From Certhia americana (taxonomy: Eukaryota; Chordata; Aves; Passeriformes; Certhiidae), in the NCBI GenBank assembly GCA_018697195.1, contig CM031879.1:21748494-21812493 (forward strand): DNA of 64,000 bases. The letters run 5' to 3'. Of this stretch, positions 38,877-51,606 are shown piece after piece; the first letter of the stretch is position 1; every line of letters begins with the position of its first letter. The notes beneath the pieces are model-generated. The model worked only from the letters and a program-made list of their open reading frames with translations. It had not been told where the DNA came from and ran no database searches. A program made the translations under genes and the position numbers.

Positions 38877-38929
38877 GTGTTCTTGGGCTGTCATTAACAC
38901 CACACGGTGTTTTTGGGCTGTCATTAACA
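38877..38929 (+). repeat. Tandem duplication, 30-base period
   Basis: GTGTTCTTGGGCTGTCATTA (from 38877) recurs from 38907 with one C-to-T change; the match covers 23 bases per copy. Confidence 0.85.
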
Positions 38930-39002
38930 AGACAGGACAAGAAACCAGTTGTCAAGTTTGTGTTTGCTGACAGCTTTCATTTCTCACCTCATTGACAGAC
39001 AA

Positions 39003-39036
39003 GTTTTCCTGCTTAGATACAGGTTTTCCTGCTTAG
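39003..39036 (+). repeat. Tandem duplication, 20-base period
   Basis: GTTTTCCTGCTTAG occurs at 39003-39016 and 39023-39036, identical. It lies only about 75 bases from the 30-base duplication at 38877. Confidence 0.85.
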
Positions 39037-39520
39037 GCAAACATATTTCTGTATTTTCTATCAAGGTCTTTTGTACTTGAGATGTTTAGTTTAAAATTAA
39101 AATATTCAATATTTGACAATCTTATCAGAAACTTTCCCAAACCCTGTGTTTACCCAAGATGTAAATCAAGGTGGTTTTGATTTTAAATCAATTTGGGGCT
39201 TTTAACTGGCACTATATTTTACAGTAATTTTTCATCATTCAGGAAACATCACATCTGCCACTCTGGTAGAAATGTTCTCGTGGTGCATTTCCTCCTCCTC
39301 CACTCTTTTAATGTAGTCACACCTGGCCACTGGCCATATGATTTTACAGACAACCTATAACTTACCTCTTATGAAGGAAGCAAAAGTAAATGCAGCTACT
39401 AGATTTGCTGTGTGTTATTAAAAACAATTCCAATAATTGCAGTCAGGGAGGAACTAAAAATCTTTAGTGTCCTTTTAAGAACTAACTGGTAGTCTGCTGT
39501 CTACAAAAATCCTCCCTTAA

Positions 39521-39555
39521 AAAACAAAACAAAACAAAAAAAAAAAAAAAAAAAA
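39521..39555. repeat. (AAAAC)3 plus poly-A(20)
   Basis: Three AAAAC units are followed by 20 A. No retroposed body was recognised to the left. Confidence 0.9.
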
Positions 39556-40689
39556 CCAACAACAAAAAAACCTTATAACTAAAGTGAGATTTCAAAATCA
39601 GTATTTTTATAGAAGTAGAATTTAATGTGGAGAAAGGAGGACAGAGAAGTGAATTCTGCACAAAGATGTCTCCCACACAGTGCAGTTAAGCACATTTTTC
39701 CAATGCAGAACATCTCAACTAATACATGGCTTTGGCTTTTTTTTCTTTCTGACACTTAGTAGAATAAATGCTGGGCACATGTATGCAAATAGCTATTTCA
39801 GGCCTGCAAGCTTTTCTGAGGTTATTGATAGCATAACCAGAAAACCCTTTCAGAACATTAATGTACTACAAATGACCTTTCAAAAGGCTTCAAGCTTCAA
39901 AGTTACAGTAAACATGATAACACAGCATCTGCTCTGAGAGTCCTCCCTGTCACAGCTGGAATCCATTGCTTCAGTATCCATCCCATCACAGGAGTGACAG
40001 CAGGTCTGAACTTGGAGATCATAGTTTGCCACAGGACACCAACATGTCAAACAGTATATTTGCACTAATTTCATCTTGTTTCACTTGGAATGCAATAAAG
40101 AAAGACTTAATTTTCAGCCTTGAAACTGCCCACATGAAGGAACAGTAATTGCTTTCTCTCGCTTAAAACAAATAGCTTGTACTTTGATGGGAATCTTTAA
40201 TGGGTCTAGAGGACTGATTTAGTAAGTCATAATGGCTACCCTTTGTATAGTCCTATTTGATATCTTTAAGCTTCCTTCTCAGAAAATTAAGATTCATTAT
40301 AGCTTTGCTGGAGAATGTGAGCATCTATTCTGCTCTTTTACTTGAAAAGCTAATTCATTTTATTGCTACATTACTGACTACCAACTAAATACTAACTGGA
40401 AAAACAGCTCTGTGAATAAATACCTAAGTATTCTCTAGGGTTAATAAAAACCATTCTTTAATACACTACAAGCAATGACTTTTGAATTGTTTCTCTATGA
40501 AAGTTAGTTACCACTTTCTTTTAAAAGTAAGTCGTGTACTATCAAAGGGAGCATAAGCTATACTATGAAGCTTGGCAAGTAATCAACAGTAATGTTTTGT
40601 AATTCTTATATATGCACTTTCCCATTTTCAGTACCATTTTGGGAAGACCTGTGTTTTTGGTCTAAATCAGATGTAACTGAGTTGATGCG

Positions 40690-41240
40690 GGGGTGGCAAT
40701 GCTCACGCTGTACTTGGCACTGGTGATGCCACACCTCAAATGTTGTGTCCAGTTTTGGCCCCTCACTACAAGAAAGACATTGAGGTGCTGGAAAAAGTCT
40801 GGAGAAGGACAACGAAGCTGATGAAGAGTCTAGATAGTGAGACATATGAGAAGAGGTTGAGGGGGGTGTCATCATTTAGTCTGGAGAAAGGGATGCTCTG
40901 GGGACATCTTATCACTCTCCACGATCACCTGAAAGAAGACAGATGCCAGGTGGAAGTTAGCCTTTTCTCCTGGGCAACCACTGATAGGACAAGAGGAAAT
41001 AGTCTCAAACTGCACCAGGGGAGGTTCAGTTTGGACATCAGGAAAATTTCTTCACTGAAAGAGTGGTCAGGTATTGGAATTGGCTGCCCAGGGAGATGGT
41101 GGAATCACCAACCCTGGAGGTATTCAAGAAATGACTGGAGGTAGCACTTAGTGCTATGGTTTAGTTGACATGGTGGTATTTAATCAAAGGTTGAACTCAT
41201 TGATTTTGGAGGTCTCTTACAATCTTAATGATTCCACTAT
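40690..41240 (+). mobile_element. CR1 LINE fragment (ORF2 C-terminus and 3' end)
   Basis: Plus-strand frame starting at 40740 stays open for 134 codons and keeps the CR1 ORF2 C-terminal blocks in order: APHYKKDIEVLEKV (residues 7-20), FSLEKGMLWGHLI (46-58), [10 protein letters not shown] (82-91) and FSLDIRK (96-102). After that the family frame continues in a different register ([16 protein letters not shown]), consistent with loss of one base in the A run at about 41043-41046. The ATG at 40740 is not a real start; the element is 5'-truncated, as most CR1 copies are. The 3' end is decayed: the ATTCTATG-type terminus is represented only by ATTCCACTATTCATCC near 41230. CR1 moves by target-primed reverse transcription of its own RNA; this copy lacks the endonuclease and RT catalytic core and is dead. 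Confidence 0.9.
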
Positions 41241-43719
41241 TCATCCACTATAATATAGAGCTAATTTCTGAAAATTATGTACTCTATCAGCAGTCTAAAA
41301 GTAAAAAACCCCACAAGTGTTCTCTCCTTAACTGTTGCATAAAAGGAAAGCACTTATTACTCTTCTAAGGACATCAGCAGTAAAAGGAATAATAAAACTT
41401 CATCTTCTACAGATTCAAATATCTTACTGAGAATGTATCTTAGTGGAAACTCAATGGGCTGTTATTACTTTTGATGCTGTAATATTTGTGTGCATCTGTT
41501 TATTTTTAAGATTCCATTATGCTAAGCACTGTATACACACATGGGAAAAAATGTGATCCTTACCATCAAAGGAGCTGACCTCTAAAACAAATTACTACAG
41601 GAATTTTAGCAGTCTGGAAGGGAGATGAGAAGACACATAAATAGAAACAGAGGTATTGCACAAAATGATGGTGGGCAATACAAAAGTCTCATAAGTAAAA
41701 ACTGAAGCAAGGAGAAAAGATCCCTTAGATAAATCTGTTTAATACATTTATGGTGTAAGGCACTATGGGGCACACGTCCTTTCCTGCAGGAGTTTCTTCC
41801 ACTATTAAAGACAGTCAGCTCAAAAGAATTTTTTTCTGCTGTCTTAACCCAAATGATAAAGCAGAAAAGTGAGACTAACAGCTGAAAACAAGCCTCCTTA
41901 CAAATAAAAATTTGATAGTTTTTGAAGGCTTGCTACATATAGGGAGCTGTGAGCAGTAGAACACCAGGATATTGATTGCCACTCTTCTAATGAGCTACCA
42001 TAATAAAATCCAGACTCATGGTTAAGTACTAAATATATCGACCAATTTTTGAAATTCCTGTAATGGTAACTTTAATACTGCAGTGCCAAACTGTAACTTT
42101 AATCCCAGTGCCAAACAATTCTAATTTACTGCACTTACCAAATCCTCACCATTTCTATCACTATAGGAATGAATGATAAAGTCACTGAAGCAATGTTTTT
42201 TTTTCCTGTCTCTTGAATGATAATGCAAGCTAAAAAGTAGTATGTTAATAACAACTGAAAAAGAAATCGAAACTTATAAACTGACTTCTCTTCAAATAGC
42301 TGTTATAATCTTTTTATCACTATATGTTCTGTACTGGGAAATCTTCTTTTCAAGAATGGGATATGGGTTTTTCCATAAGGCTGCACACAACTAAAGAATA
42401 ACTCATATTTAGGGAAAAATATCTGCAATCAATCAAGTCTCTTGGCAAAAATGTGAGATCTTAATCCTCAAAGTCTTAAGCTATCTTCACTGATTTTTAA
42501 AAAATATGAAATAACTGTGAATAATGTTATTTTGAGGTAATACCCATTCAACATATTGTTTCAGGCTCAGCAACAGTAATACCATTCACTCAGGTTCAAG
42601 TGAGTGAAAAATGGGGCTCACATTCTGGTGTCTGCTAAACCTCATGTAGACAGACTCAACAAGGTTTCTCAGTCCTTGTCTCTCTTGTGAGGCTGACTGG
42701 TAGAGAGACTGTATATGTTTTCCCATATGAAGATAAACATTTCTGTATTTTCTTGCAGGTAAAAAGACGCCTCCCTGTCAACTAATTGAAAAAATACATA
42801 GCTCACATTGACTGAACTTTTATTTGTGTCAGAAAAACATACAGAGAAGCTCTCTAACAAGGCAGTTTGGTAAGATAAATGAGAATATACTTGAATGGAA
42901 CTTGAAATATCACCTTTATTCCATAACTACAAAAGGTTAAAATTCCAATATCCTCATTATTCCTGTCAATTCATGTTTTGTCTCCATACTAAAATACTGA
43001 AGAAGCCACCAACCTTCTCTTAAAAAGATGTCACCCAACCAGACATTCACATAAGCAGAGTATTGAGAAGCCAGCTGAAGAATTATATCTGGCAAGTTTA
43101 ATTCTGTCATGCAGCTGGAAAAGGCAGAAATTTTTAGAGAAATTACAGGACTGCAGAACCATTATTCCTAGCAAATACTAGGAGAGTTTTGGAGTTCCTG
43201 GATACCATAAATAAATAAGCAAATTTGGATCAGGAAGGTTTGACTAGCATTAAACATATTTGAGGGCTGAAGGCTGGAATGTCACTGCCTTCTGCTTATT
43301 AACCTGGTTATGACTTTTACTCTGCTTGTTAATTTAATTTTCTTTTCATAAAATTATAATTTAAAATTAAAATTTAAAAACATCAATCATATTAAGCACA
43401 TTATTGTTTAAAACTTAACTGGAAATTATTTGATCCAGATGCTAGTTACTATACTATCAGATTAATTATTTGTGACTTTGCTTTACATTCACTTTAAGGC
43501 AATACTTTACTTTAGAGTAAACTCCTTAACTGTCTAACTTGAGCTGACATTACTTACACAGCATTGTGTAAGATTATTTACAAGACAATCCACTGATCAA
43601 AGTATTTGTTTTCTGGTCATAATTGATTTAATTAAAATACTTTCACTGCTCTTTCTCGATATTTCTTGTTCGTAAAACTTCGTTTTACTTAATTTCTCAT
43701 TCCTGTACTGTTTCTCTAC
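41241..43719. other. Non-coding stretch, no gene recognised
   Basis: Short open frames only. One tandem duplication (42065-42116) is present; otherwise nothing is seen. Confidence 0.6.
42065..42116 (+). repeat. Tandem duplication, 26-27-base period
   Basis: Two adjacent units share GTAACTTTAAT and CAGTGCCAAAC, differing by a short indel between these blocks. Confidence 0.8.
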
Positions 43720-43721
43720 TT

Positions 43722-43890
43722 GATTGAGGTTGTGGACTCTCCTTCCCGAGGTGTTCAAGGCCAGGTTGGATGAGGCTTTGAGAAACTTTGTCTATGGAAG
43801 ATGTCCCTGCCCACAACAGAGGGATTGGAACCTGGTGGTCTTTAAGGTGCTTTCCAACCTAAACCGTTCTATGAGTCTATGAATCTGTGA
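43722..43890 (+). mobile_element. CR1 LINE 3' tail
   Basis: The segment matches the extreme 3' part of CR1: the block around GGTGTTCAAGGCCAGGTTGG, then GGATTGGAACCTGGTGG, CTTTCCAACC, and an ending of ATG-spaced 8-base units (TCTATGAGTCTATGAATCTGTG) typical of the CR1 terminus. Length is about 170 bases, so it is severely 5'-truncated. It contains no coding capacity beyond the last residues of ORF2. Confidence 0.9.
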
Positions 43891-44069
43891 GTTTGTCTTC
43901 TCACACCTCTAACTTACTGCACTGTAATTTTAGAAATTCCCTAGGAGATGAGAATCTTACCTACTTTTTTTTTGTTGTTTGGTTGGTTGGCTTTGTTTTT
44001 ACCAAGAGAACATAGCAAAAAGAGGACACCTACCTATCAAGAGCAACTTTATTTTAAGGGTGCACTCTA

Positions 44070-44293
44070 TTCTGGGTCTGGTTGGGAAGGAGTTAACTTT
44101 CTTCAGAGCAGCCCATACAGTGTTTTTCATGTGTGAGTGAAATGGTGTTGACAACAGAGCATCATTCTATCTGTGACTGAACAGTGCTTGCATGACATCA
44201 GCGTCTTTCTTGTTTCTCACTTTCTTCCACCTGAGAATAGGCTGTGGGTGGGCAAGAGGTTGGGAGAGAGCACAGGCAGAACAGCTGGCTCAT
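44070..44293 (+). mobile_element. LTR fragment, avian endogenous retrovirus-like
   Basis: The segment resembles, from memory, an abundant bird LTR that contains a GGTTGGGA..GGAGTTAACTTTC block, an AGCAGCCCATA block, a CAGTGCTTGCA block and a GTGGGCAAGAGGTTGGGAG block, in this order and spacing. Only about 220 bases remain; the TATA, polyadenylation and terminal regions are missing or unrecognisable. It lies about 180 bases after a CR1 tail of the same orientation. The class is probably ERVL-like, but this was not checked against a library. Confidence 0.6.
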
Positions 44294-46433
44294 AGTTGAT
44301 AATTTCATCAATGATAAAAACTAGAGTAAGAGAATATTACCTTAAAAACAGGTGTATAACCTACTTTTAACCAAGGGAAGTGTTTATAAAAAGAAAATTC
44401 AGTAATTTATAATATTTTAATTAAATTACTACAAATATTAATGAGTTTGATATCTGGGACATAGTGGAAGTTAAACATTTTGAATAGAGACACTATGATT
44501 ACATAATTCCATTATTTATCAAGGAACTTACAGAAAATTTACAGGTGGTGAATTTTTATTCTAATTTATCTCATTTATTTGGTTTTGGTTCATCATGTTT
44601 TCTCATGGCACTGATTTAAAAAGAGACTTTGTTTGCCTTCAGGGTCTGTTCATTCATGGACATTTCTGTTATCACAGGTCTATAATCATCAACTTCGATT
44701 TGTTTTCACAGCAATTAAGAATTGATTTATTATCTAGCTCCATGTTTTTAAAATAGTATCAATTTACACATGAGCTGAATAACATTCTTGCACATAGATT
44801 CATTGGATATATATGAATTCATTGATTTTTGGGTTTAGCGAGGAGAAGACAGAGGAATTCTGTACATGTAATGCAAATGTAGGCACTTATTAAACAGTCA
44901 TTTGGGGTTATATGCATGTAAATAAGGATGAATGGGATTCATTAAATACTCATAGAAGGTAATTCATCGGTTAATGTACTTTTAGTTCACTACAGGATCA
45001 GCTGGGGTAGTAGAACTGCTGTTAAAGGTATAAATTTATGTTCAGCTACATCATCTGTGCTAATTTCAGTGGCTGAAAAACAATGACACCATAGTAAGCT
45101 AGTTCTCTAAGTCCCCTTTATAACATTTGAAAGGATTTAGTAAATCTGAAAGGATAATTCATTCCATTAAAAGTGAAACAATTATAGGTGATATGAATTC
45201 CCCTAGTAAAGCCTCTCTTTCATTGTTAACTTAGACTAGATGCCAGAAGGCTTATTTTAGTGAAAATTAATCCCTCTGAAGCCTGAAGATTGAAGTCACC
45301 TCTTCAGTTTCAGAACATACAGTATTGGTATTTCAGTAGCTCAACACAGTGTTGTAAGAAGTGATATGTCAGGTTAAATCTTCAAGTTTAGACAGTAAAA
45401 ATGTAGAATTTATAAATTATTATTTAGAAATTTTTAGGCTGCACCTGTTAGCAGAGGTTGGCCCTAGTCATGACTGTAATCATGAACACACTGAGAAATT
45501 CTTACCGCCTTCATTCCCCCAGGTAGAAAACAGCCAAACATCTCAACTGAAGTAGTCCATTGGCTCAAATAGGAGTATTCGGTTTTAAGGTAAGTACTCA
45601 TGCTGGATCATGGTCAAAGCATTCTTCAGGTTTCCTAATGGCTTCTTATTCCTTGCCCCAGCCTTGCTGAATGGACTTTTAGGTTTGGGTAAAAAAAGAT
45701 CACATTTAATTTCTCTTCACCTAAAGCAAATTATGCATTTAGTGAGATTATCTCTTATTCTGACTTGAAGCAGCTATGCATCTTTCTTACCATCGACTTT
45801 TTTACCATCTTACCATCCCCTTTCATCCTTCGTTTTCAGTACTGCTAAGGGCATTTTCTATTTGTTAAGAAATAGTGACATAGTAAAAATACTTTTTAAG
45901 GAGCTGCTATAACAGCCTTTGAAATCAGTGGGAGTTTCTCCATTGATTTCAACAGGTTTTGAACTGAATTCTAAAAGATTAAATTTAGGGAAGAGCAATT
46001 AAAGAGTTCTCTCATCAATAGCAAAATAGTTCAGAATGTCTGTATATTACTTCTTCTGAGAATAATGGCAAAATAACTGTTTGCTTGTCTAAAATGAATT
46101 ATTCTTAGCCTCTGTCATATAAACAATTCCAGTAATCAGCATGTACATATACAAATACATGAAATGCACAAATGTGTGTGGTAACTAAAAATTAAATTAC
46201 AATCTAGCAGATGTAATGAGATATAAGTATTAATAACCTCATTTAAAAGTCTGATGAATACAAAAGCTCTCACTTTAAAATTACTCTCAGGAAAAGAAGT
46301 CTTGTTAATCTAGTGAGCAGCTGATGACAGAAAATTATAAATATTGGAAACATTGCACAAATTAATTCTAGATTAGGACAGAATAGTTTATACTTAATAA
46401 TAGAAATACCATTTTTAGCAGAGAGTAAGTATG
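44294..46433. other. Non-coding stretch, no gene recognised
   Basis: There are no coding-like frames. A palindromic snippet at 45921-45950 is listed separately. TTACCATC occurs three times within 45787-45817. Confidence 0.6.
45921..45950. repeat. Palindromic piece of an amniote dispersed repeat
   Basis: GAAATCAGTGG (45921-45931) is mirrored by CCATTGATTTC (45940-45950) with one mismatch, around an 8-base centre. The form (GAARTCARTGG..CCATTGAYTTC) is a motif widespread in turtle, crocodile and bird DNA as I remember it. Its source family is not identified here. Confidence 0.5.
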
Positions 46434-46530
46434 ATCATAGAATAATAGAATGTTTTGGGTTAGAAGGGATGATTCTTCTGGAGACTGTTCTAATTATTGG
46501 ATTTCTTTGCTCTCCCATGATCCTCAATTT
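46434..46530 (-). mobile_element. CR1 LINE 3' tail, minus strand
   Basis: ATCATAGAATAATAGAATG at 46434 is the reverse complement of the CR1 ATTCTATG terminus, followed by GTTTTGGGTTAGAAGGGAT (the inverted form of the block next to the CR1 end) and TTCTGGAGA. Similarity fades after about 46525. Only the last ~100 bases of the element survive. Confidence 0.75.
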
Positions 46531-48236
46531 TTTAAAAAGAACCAATCTCTCTTACAACAGGACTAAATGAAGCTAGATGCTGGCCAGCAGCATCTTACAG
46601 ATACTGCATCAAGTGAATACTAATGAAATATCTTCTTTCAAGAAGTTTTGAGGCTGCAAAAGACTAACGGGAGATTTTTCAGAATGGACAGTAACACAAA
46701 ATTGCTTGGGCAATTTTAGGCAATCAAGTTTGTGGTATTCATTTTGATTTGTTATGTATAATTAATTACTTTTATATTGGTTAAGTTAATTCTGAAGACA
46801 CACAGTTTTTTTATTAGTCTGAGCTACTTCTCGTCTGTAGAGGCATGGCTGCTGGAATAGAAAACTAAAAAGACAAGACTACCATTATTTTTCCTATTTG
46901 GCAAAGAATAGGAATTTTTGCTATATCATACAGAGTATGCCACATTATTCTATATTTGCATTTTTAGTTAAATTTCATTAATATCTGTATCCCCATCATC
47001 ATCTTCCCATGTCTTTTAGTAACAGGCTCAATCTGGCACACATTGAACATATTTTGTATATAAATTCCAGAAAGCATAAAATACAAGTTTATATTTGCCT
47101 TCAATTAGCATCATTATTTCTGATTAGCAAACAGTTCCTTGAAGATTCGAACTGGAAAAACTGCTTTTATTAATCATGGCAAGAAATGCTAAGACAGCCC
47201 ATGAGAGAACCTTTCTTTTACTTATTGGCTTTTTGTACAAGCTGTATTGGCAAAGTCATTTCACATGTTTAATGGATGACTCCAGCTTGTAAAATGTATT
47301 GGTCAAGGTCGGCCATATAGTGTAGTATTTACAGATATTGAACCAGACAGGTTCAGTAACTAGAGTAGTTAAATAATAATGACAAAAGGCTGCATGTTTA
47401 CCCTTGCTTCTTATGCTTTCCACAAACATTTTTGTGCCTTAGGAAATTTAATGTTATAATGCGGTCAAAAGATCACAGGCTTTAATTACTTTCTGATCAA
47501 AAATGACATTGTGTTGTTATTTTTAAAACTTGTCATCAAAAGTGAAATTTTACCTGATAAAGACTGAAGTTTTGCCATCATGAAGGCTGGAATCAGTTCT
47601 GTCCAAAAACAAGACATAAAGTGTCTATGGCAGTAGCAGCAAAGGAATTAGGAAAAATCCCATCATTTTAAAATAAAAAGCATTCACAGTAGAAGCTGTC
47701 AGTCAGCAACCAGATATTAGAACTGAGTCCAGCAGTTCACTTTTGTCTCAAGATTTGCGTTTTCTAGTGCTGTAATGTTCCTCTAATGTAATTCTACTAT
47801 CAAGAAAAAATACTTAAATTCACACAAAGTCAGGTAAAGTTAAGAGGTTATCAGTAAAATATACTTTGGTATCTAACAGACAGCACCTTTTTCCTTTAAC
47901 TTGGATTACCTATTTAAACTTCCTGTTTTGAATTAGGATTTGGTCATTCACCATTGGTGAGATGCATTGAGTGCCCCCTAGTCCTGAATAGTTTGCTGTC
48001 TCACCTGTGGGGTTTACCTTTAATCTGTCATTGATTTAAAGTTCACTAATGTCATTCAGTATTTCTACATAGGCAGCAGGAAGAGACATATATGGTTGTT
48101 CCTTCCCATGCATTGATCTGCCCAAAACTAGCCAGCTTATTAGCATTCTCACAGTACCACAGTGAAGCTACTGAATTTGTTAGAGGGGTATCAGTCTCTT
48201 TGGGTCTTCGTTAGTGCACCTACACGTCTCCCCAAA

Positions 48237-48272
48237 TTTTCAGTAAAATTTTCAGTAAATTTTTCAGTAAAT
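48237..48272 (+). repeat. Three tandem copies of a 12-base unit
   Basis: TTTTCAGTAAAA, TTTTCAGTAAAT and TTTTCAGTAAAT follow each other exactly. This is a short minisatellite seed. Confidence 0.9.
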
Positions 48273-51200
48273 TCACAGTGCATACAGCACCTTGTGCTTC
48301 TCCTGTCTTTACTTCTGTAAACAAACACTCTCTATCACTGTGCTTCTCTGCCATCCTGTCTTCTGCCCTGGGTTTCCAGGAGGACAGGGATGCTCTGGAG
48401 GGGAAGTGCAGACAGTGCACCCATGTAGATGCACCCAGTGACAACTGGGAGTATCACACAGTGATGAACTGGGAGTAGGGTGCAGAATTAACAGCTGACA
48501 AGGATTAAAGTGCCTGAGGGATGCTACTTTAAGGTAAGAGCCTTCCCCTTGCCATTCCTGACTAGCAAAAATACAGTTAGCAAAGCAAGACTTTTTCATG
48601 CAACTTGGAAGAAAATATGAATATACAAAAAAGTTGGGTTTTGTTGGGTTTTTTTAGTGCTTACAGGAATGTTTTTTGAGCACCAGGCAAAAAATACGCC
48701 AAGCTCTTTAGACAAGTTCATTATTCTGTAGAGTAAGTAAACATGATGACAATTAATTAAATAAAGCTCTGCATTTTATAGAAAAGAAAAGTGGAATTGT
48801 GATAAAAAGAGATGAACAGAATATTAAGGTGCTTTTTAAGTACAGAAGTAGTTACTTCCTGACAAAATGAAAGGACTCTGCCAACAAGGCTTTCAAAGTT
48901 AAATAAATCTACTTGTGTTTGTTGTTCTAATTTAGTTGGTCAGTATTTCAAAGAAACCCTGGAGATAAGCAAGCTGGCAGGAAAATTAGGGAAACAGTTA
49001 TGGGGAGGGTAGTGAGAAAAGGTTTTGGACCTGAATTACTCTTGGCATTTACAGGTTGTGAGTAATGTTAATAAAAATTACAGCTGCAACAGTGATGACT
49101 CTCTGTTATAATACATACTGTCAGGAGCAGCCTCTTCAGTGACCTCTGGTAATATGATTCTGCTGGTGGATGCTTGTGAATCTGCTGAGGAAGCAAGTTA
49201 GAGCTGCAGAAATGGCAAGCCATCCCTCATTCCCCAAACAGGAATCTGGCATTCAGCTGGAGAGTCAAAAACTACAACATATATTGTGCAAAAATAAATA
49301 AGAAAATAAAAAACTCTTTTTCCTACATGAGAGGAAAACTTTTAGTCTATGGGAGATAAGGGTCATGATAGCACATAACCACAGACTCTTTATCTAACAG
49401 ATCGATGGCTATTCTTTTGGCTGTGTAAAAATGTCATTTGTCCACAGAAAAACTGCTGAATGAACAAAGAGGTTGGTAAAAGTGTTACCTTTTGCATGCT
49501 GGAAGCAAACACATTTATTGCTCATATCTTTTGTTATACCTTTTTCAGCTATAGCACTCTATATTTCATCTTCAGCACACCTGTAAAATTGCAAATGCAT
49601 CTATTATCTACAAGCATTTGCTAGAGAAATGCAACATATAATTACAACAGCAAAAAGCTACTTAATTTTCAGTTCCTCTGGAGTTTGGTTTTATAATTTC
49701 AATAATACTTTCAAAAGAAATAATGGAAGCTGCTTACCGTAGCCACTAATCCTGGAGAAAATTGGGGTTTTTGTCAGAGTAATACACAATAAAAAGTAAC
49801 TAATCATTAACACTCCACCAGTCTAGTTGCTAGATCTGTAACTACCATTTTCCTGGAGTTCCTGCCTAATAGAAGCTGTATTTCATCTTTTCATTTGTTC
49901 CTGAAGTACAGCAAAGTAGTTGGAGAACCTGTGTTTATGTCTACGAGAGTAAACTCCCTGTGGTGAACAGGCTGTTTCTTGCCTACTACAGTAAATAAAA
50001 TAGCTAAGCATTGTTTAAAAACTTATTTTAATATTGACATTTCTGTACTGCTTCTTTTCTTTCCTCTTTCTTACACAAAAAGAAAAACCCTTGAGAAAAG
50101 TATTTTTTGTACTAAGTTATTGTGAGAAGTAATGTGTGGGGATAGCAAGTGCAGTGGGTTAAACAGTATTCGTATCCTATCTACTTCTTTTATATAGAAC
50201 TTATCTCTTTGTTTTGCACTGAAACTACTAACAAAAATTTTGTTCTTAGAGCTAAAGAAACTATCCAGATGTAACAAAAATATTTTTCCAATATTCTTGG
50301 CAAATTTCAATTGGTTTGATATTTACCTAATACTAAAATATTAAATGTTACAATAAAAAACCACTGTGGATTAAACAGAACGTTTTAAGTCCTTAAAACT
50401 GTCCATTAGGTTTACATATCAGGAGCCTTTCTCATGTATAATGTGAAACAGTAAAATAGCAAACCCCACCATCTTGTGACATTTGGTGCATCTTGAACTA
50501 ACCAAACTGTGCCCCCCAGAGAATGTTTTCCCAACTTTTCCAAGATTTATCTCTTCTTGCTGTGCCGGAAATACCAACATTATTTTGGTGGGAGAATATA
50601 GAAATTGAGAATATTCAAAGACCATTTACTTAGATGTGCACAAGAAACATTTAAAAGGTCATGGAACCTTCCTAAACAGTCCTCAGACATTTCATACAAT
50701 CAAATTTTTCAAGTGTCTGTTTCAAACTCTCCTATTGAGGCGTTAAGATGTTACAGTTCTTTGTCCAACTTCAAGGGAGCACTACAGCTGGAAATGAGAC
50801 CATAATTAATTGCCAATGTGGAGTCTTACATGCATAAAGACAAACACCAGTGAAAAAACATATTTCTCAGGCAAAGTACTTAGATTCATTTCAGTGACTT
50901 TCATTCTACTGAAAAGTAGGATCTTCCAGCTTACTCCTGGAAGCAAATGTCTTTATTACCATTGGCATTATCAGTCAAACCTATTACTTCAGTGTCTAAG
51001 GTGCTCTCTCCCCACCCAAAACACATTCACTCATTCAACTACAGAAGGCACTGCTAGAGTTGTTAGAAAAAACTGTGTTTCTCTAATCTGAATAAGCAAG
51101 GCACTTGTCAGGAGTAAAAACATAGAATGAGAGCAGTCACAACACAACACTTCAGAATTTGAAGTTTGAAGTCTGTAATCCTTGGAAAAATAATCCCCAT

Positions 51201-51606
51201 GAATTCTGGGAGAAGCTAAACAGGAGGAAATATGAAATGAAACAGTGAAAAGTTAATAAAGCAGGGATGAATAGGTAACTGGGGCAAAATAAAAGCTGAG
51301 GTGAGGATCAAGAAAAGTTGATGGAGAAATCAATTCAGAATTGCAAAAATTTTTAAATCGCAAACATTTTATATATGCATATCTTATGTCTTTTATTATA
51401 GATTTCCATGCCAAATCAATTCTATTCTTCCATGTGTTAGAGCTAAAAGACTAAGAGAATACTTATAAAAACGAGAGATTTCTTCAGCTATTTCATTGCT
51501 TTCTTTTTGTGACTTCATCCAGGCAAACAGCAGCAACCAGAGATTATTCACTGAAATTATTAGTAAGGCAAGCATACTAGAGTAATTTTTTTTTGTACTG
51601 CTTTTG

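Larger units (their letters stand above)
34297..40689. other. Non-coding stretch, no gene recognised
   Basis: Open frames stay below 100 codons with no motif. Items seen are two neighbouring tandem duplications at 38877-38929 and 39003-39036 and an AAAAC/poly-A tract at 39521-39555. The interval 35166-35554 has two overlapping plus-strand open frames (84 and 69 codons) that look non-coding. Confidence 0.55.

Noticed and set aside
40606..40875. 89-codon minus-strand open frame
   Set aside because: Mostly antisense to the CR1 fragment; no motif of its own.
48220..48599. Three overlapping open frames on both strands
   Set aside because: Overlap in different frames of one GC-richer patch with no recognisable domain; not supportable as genes.
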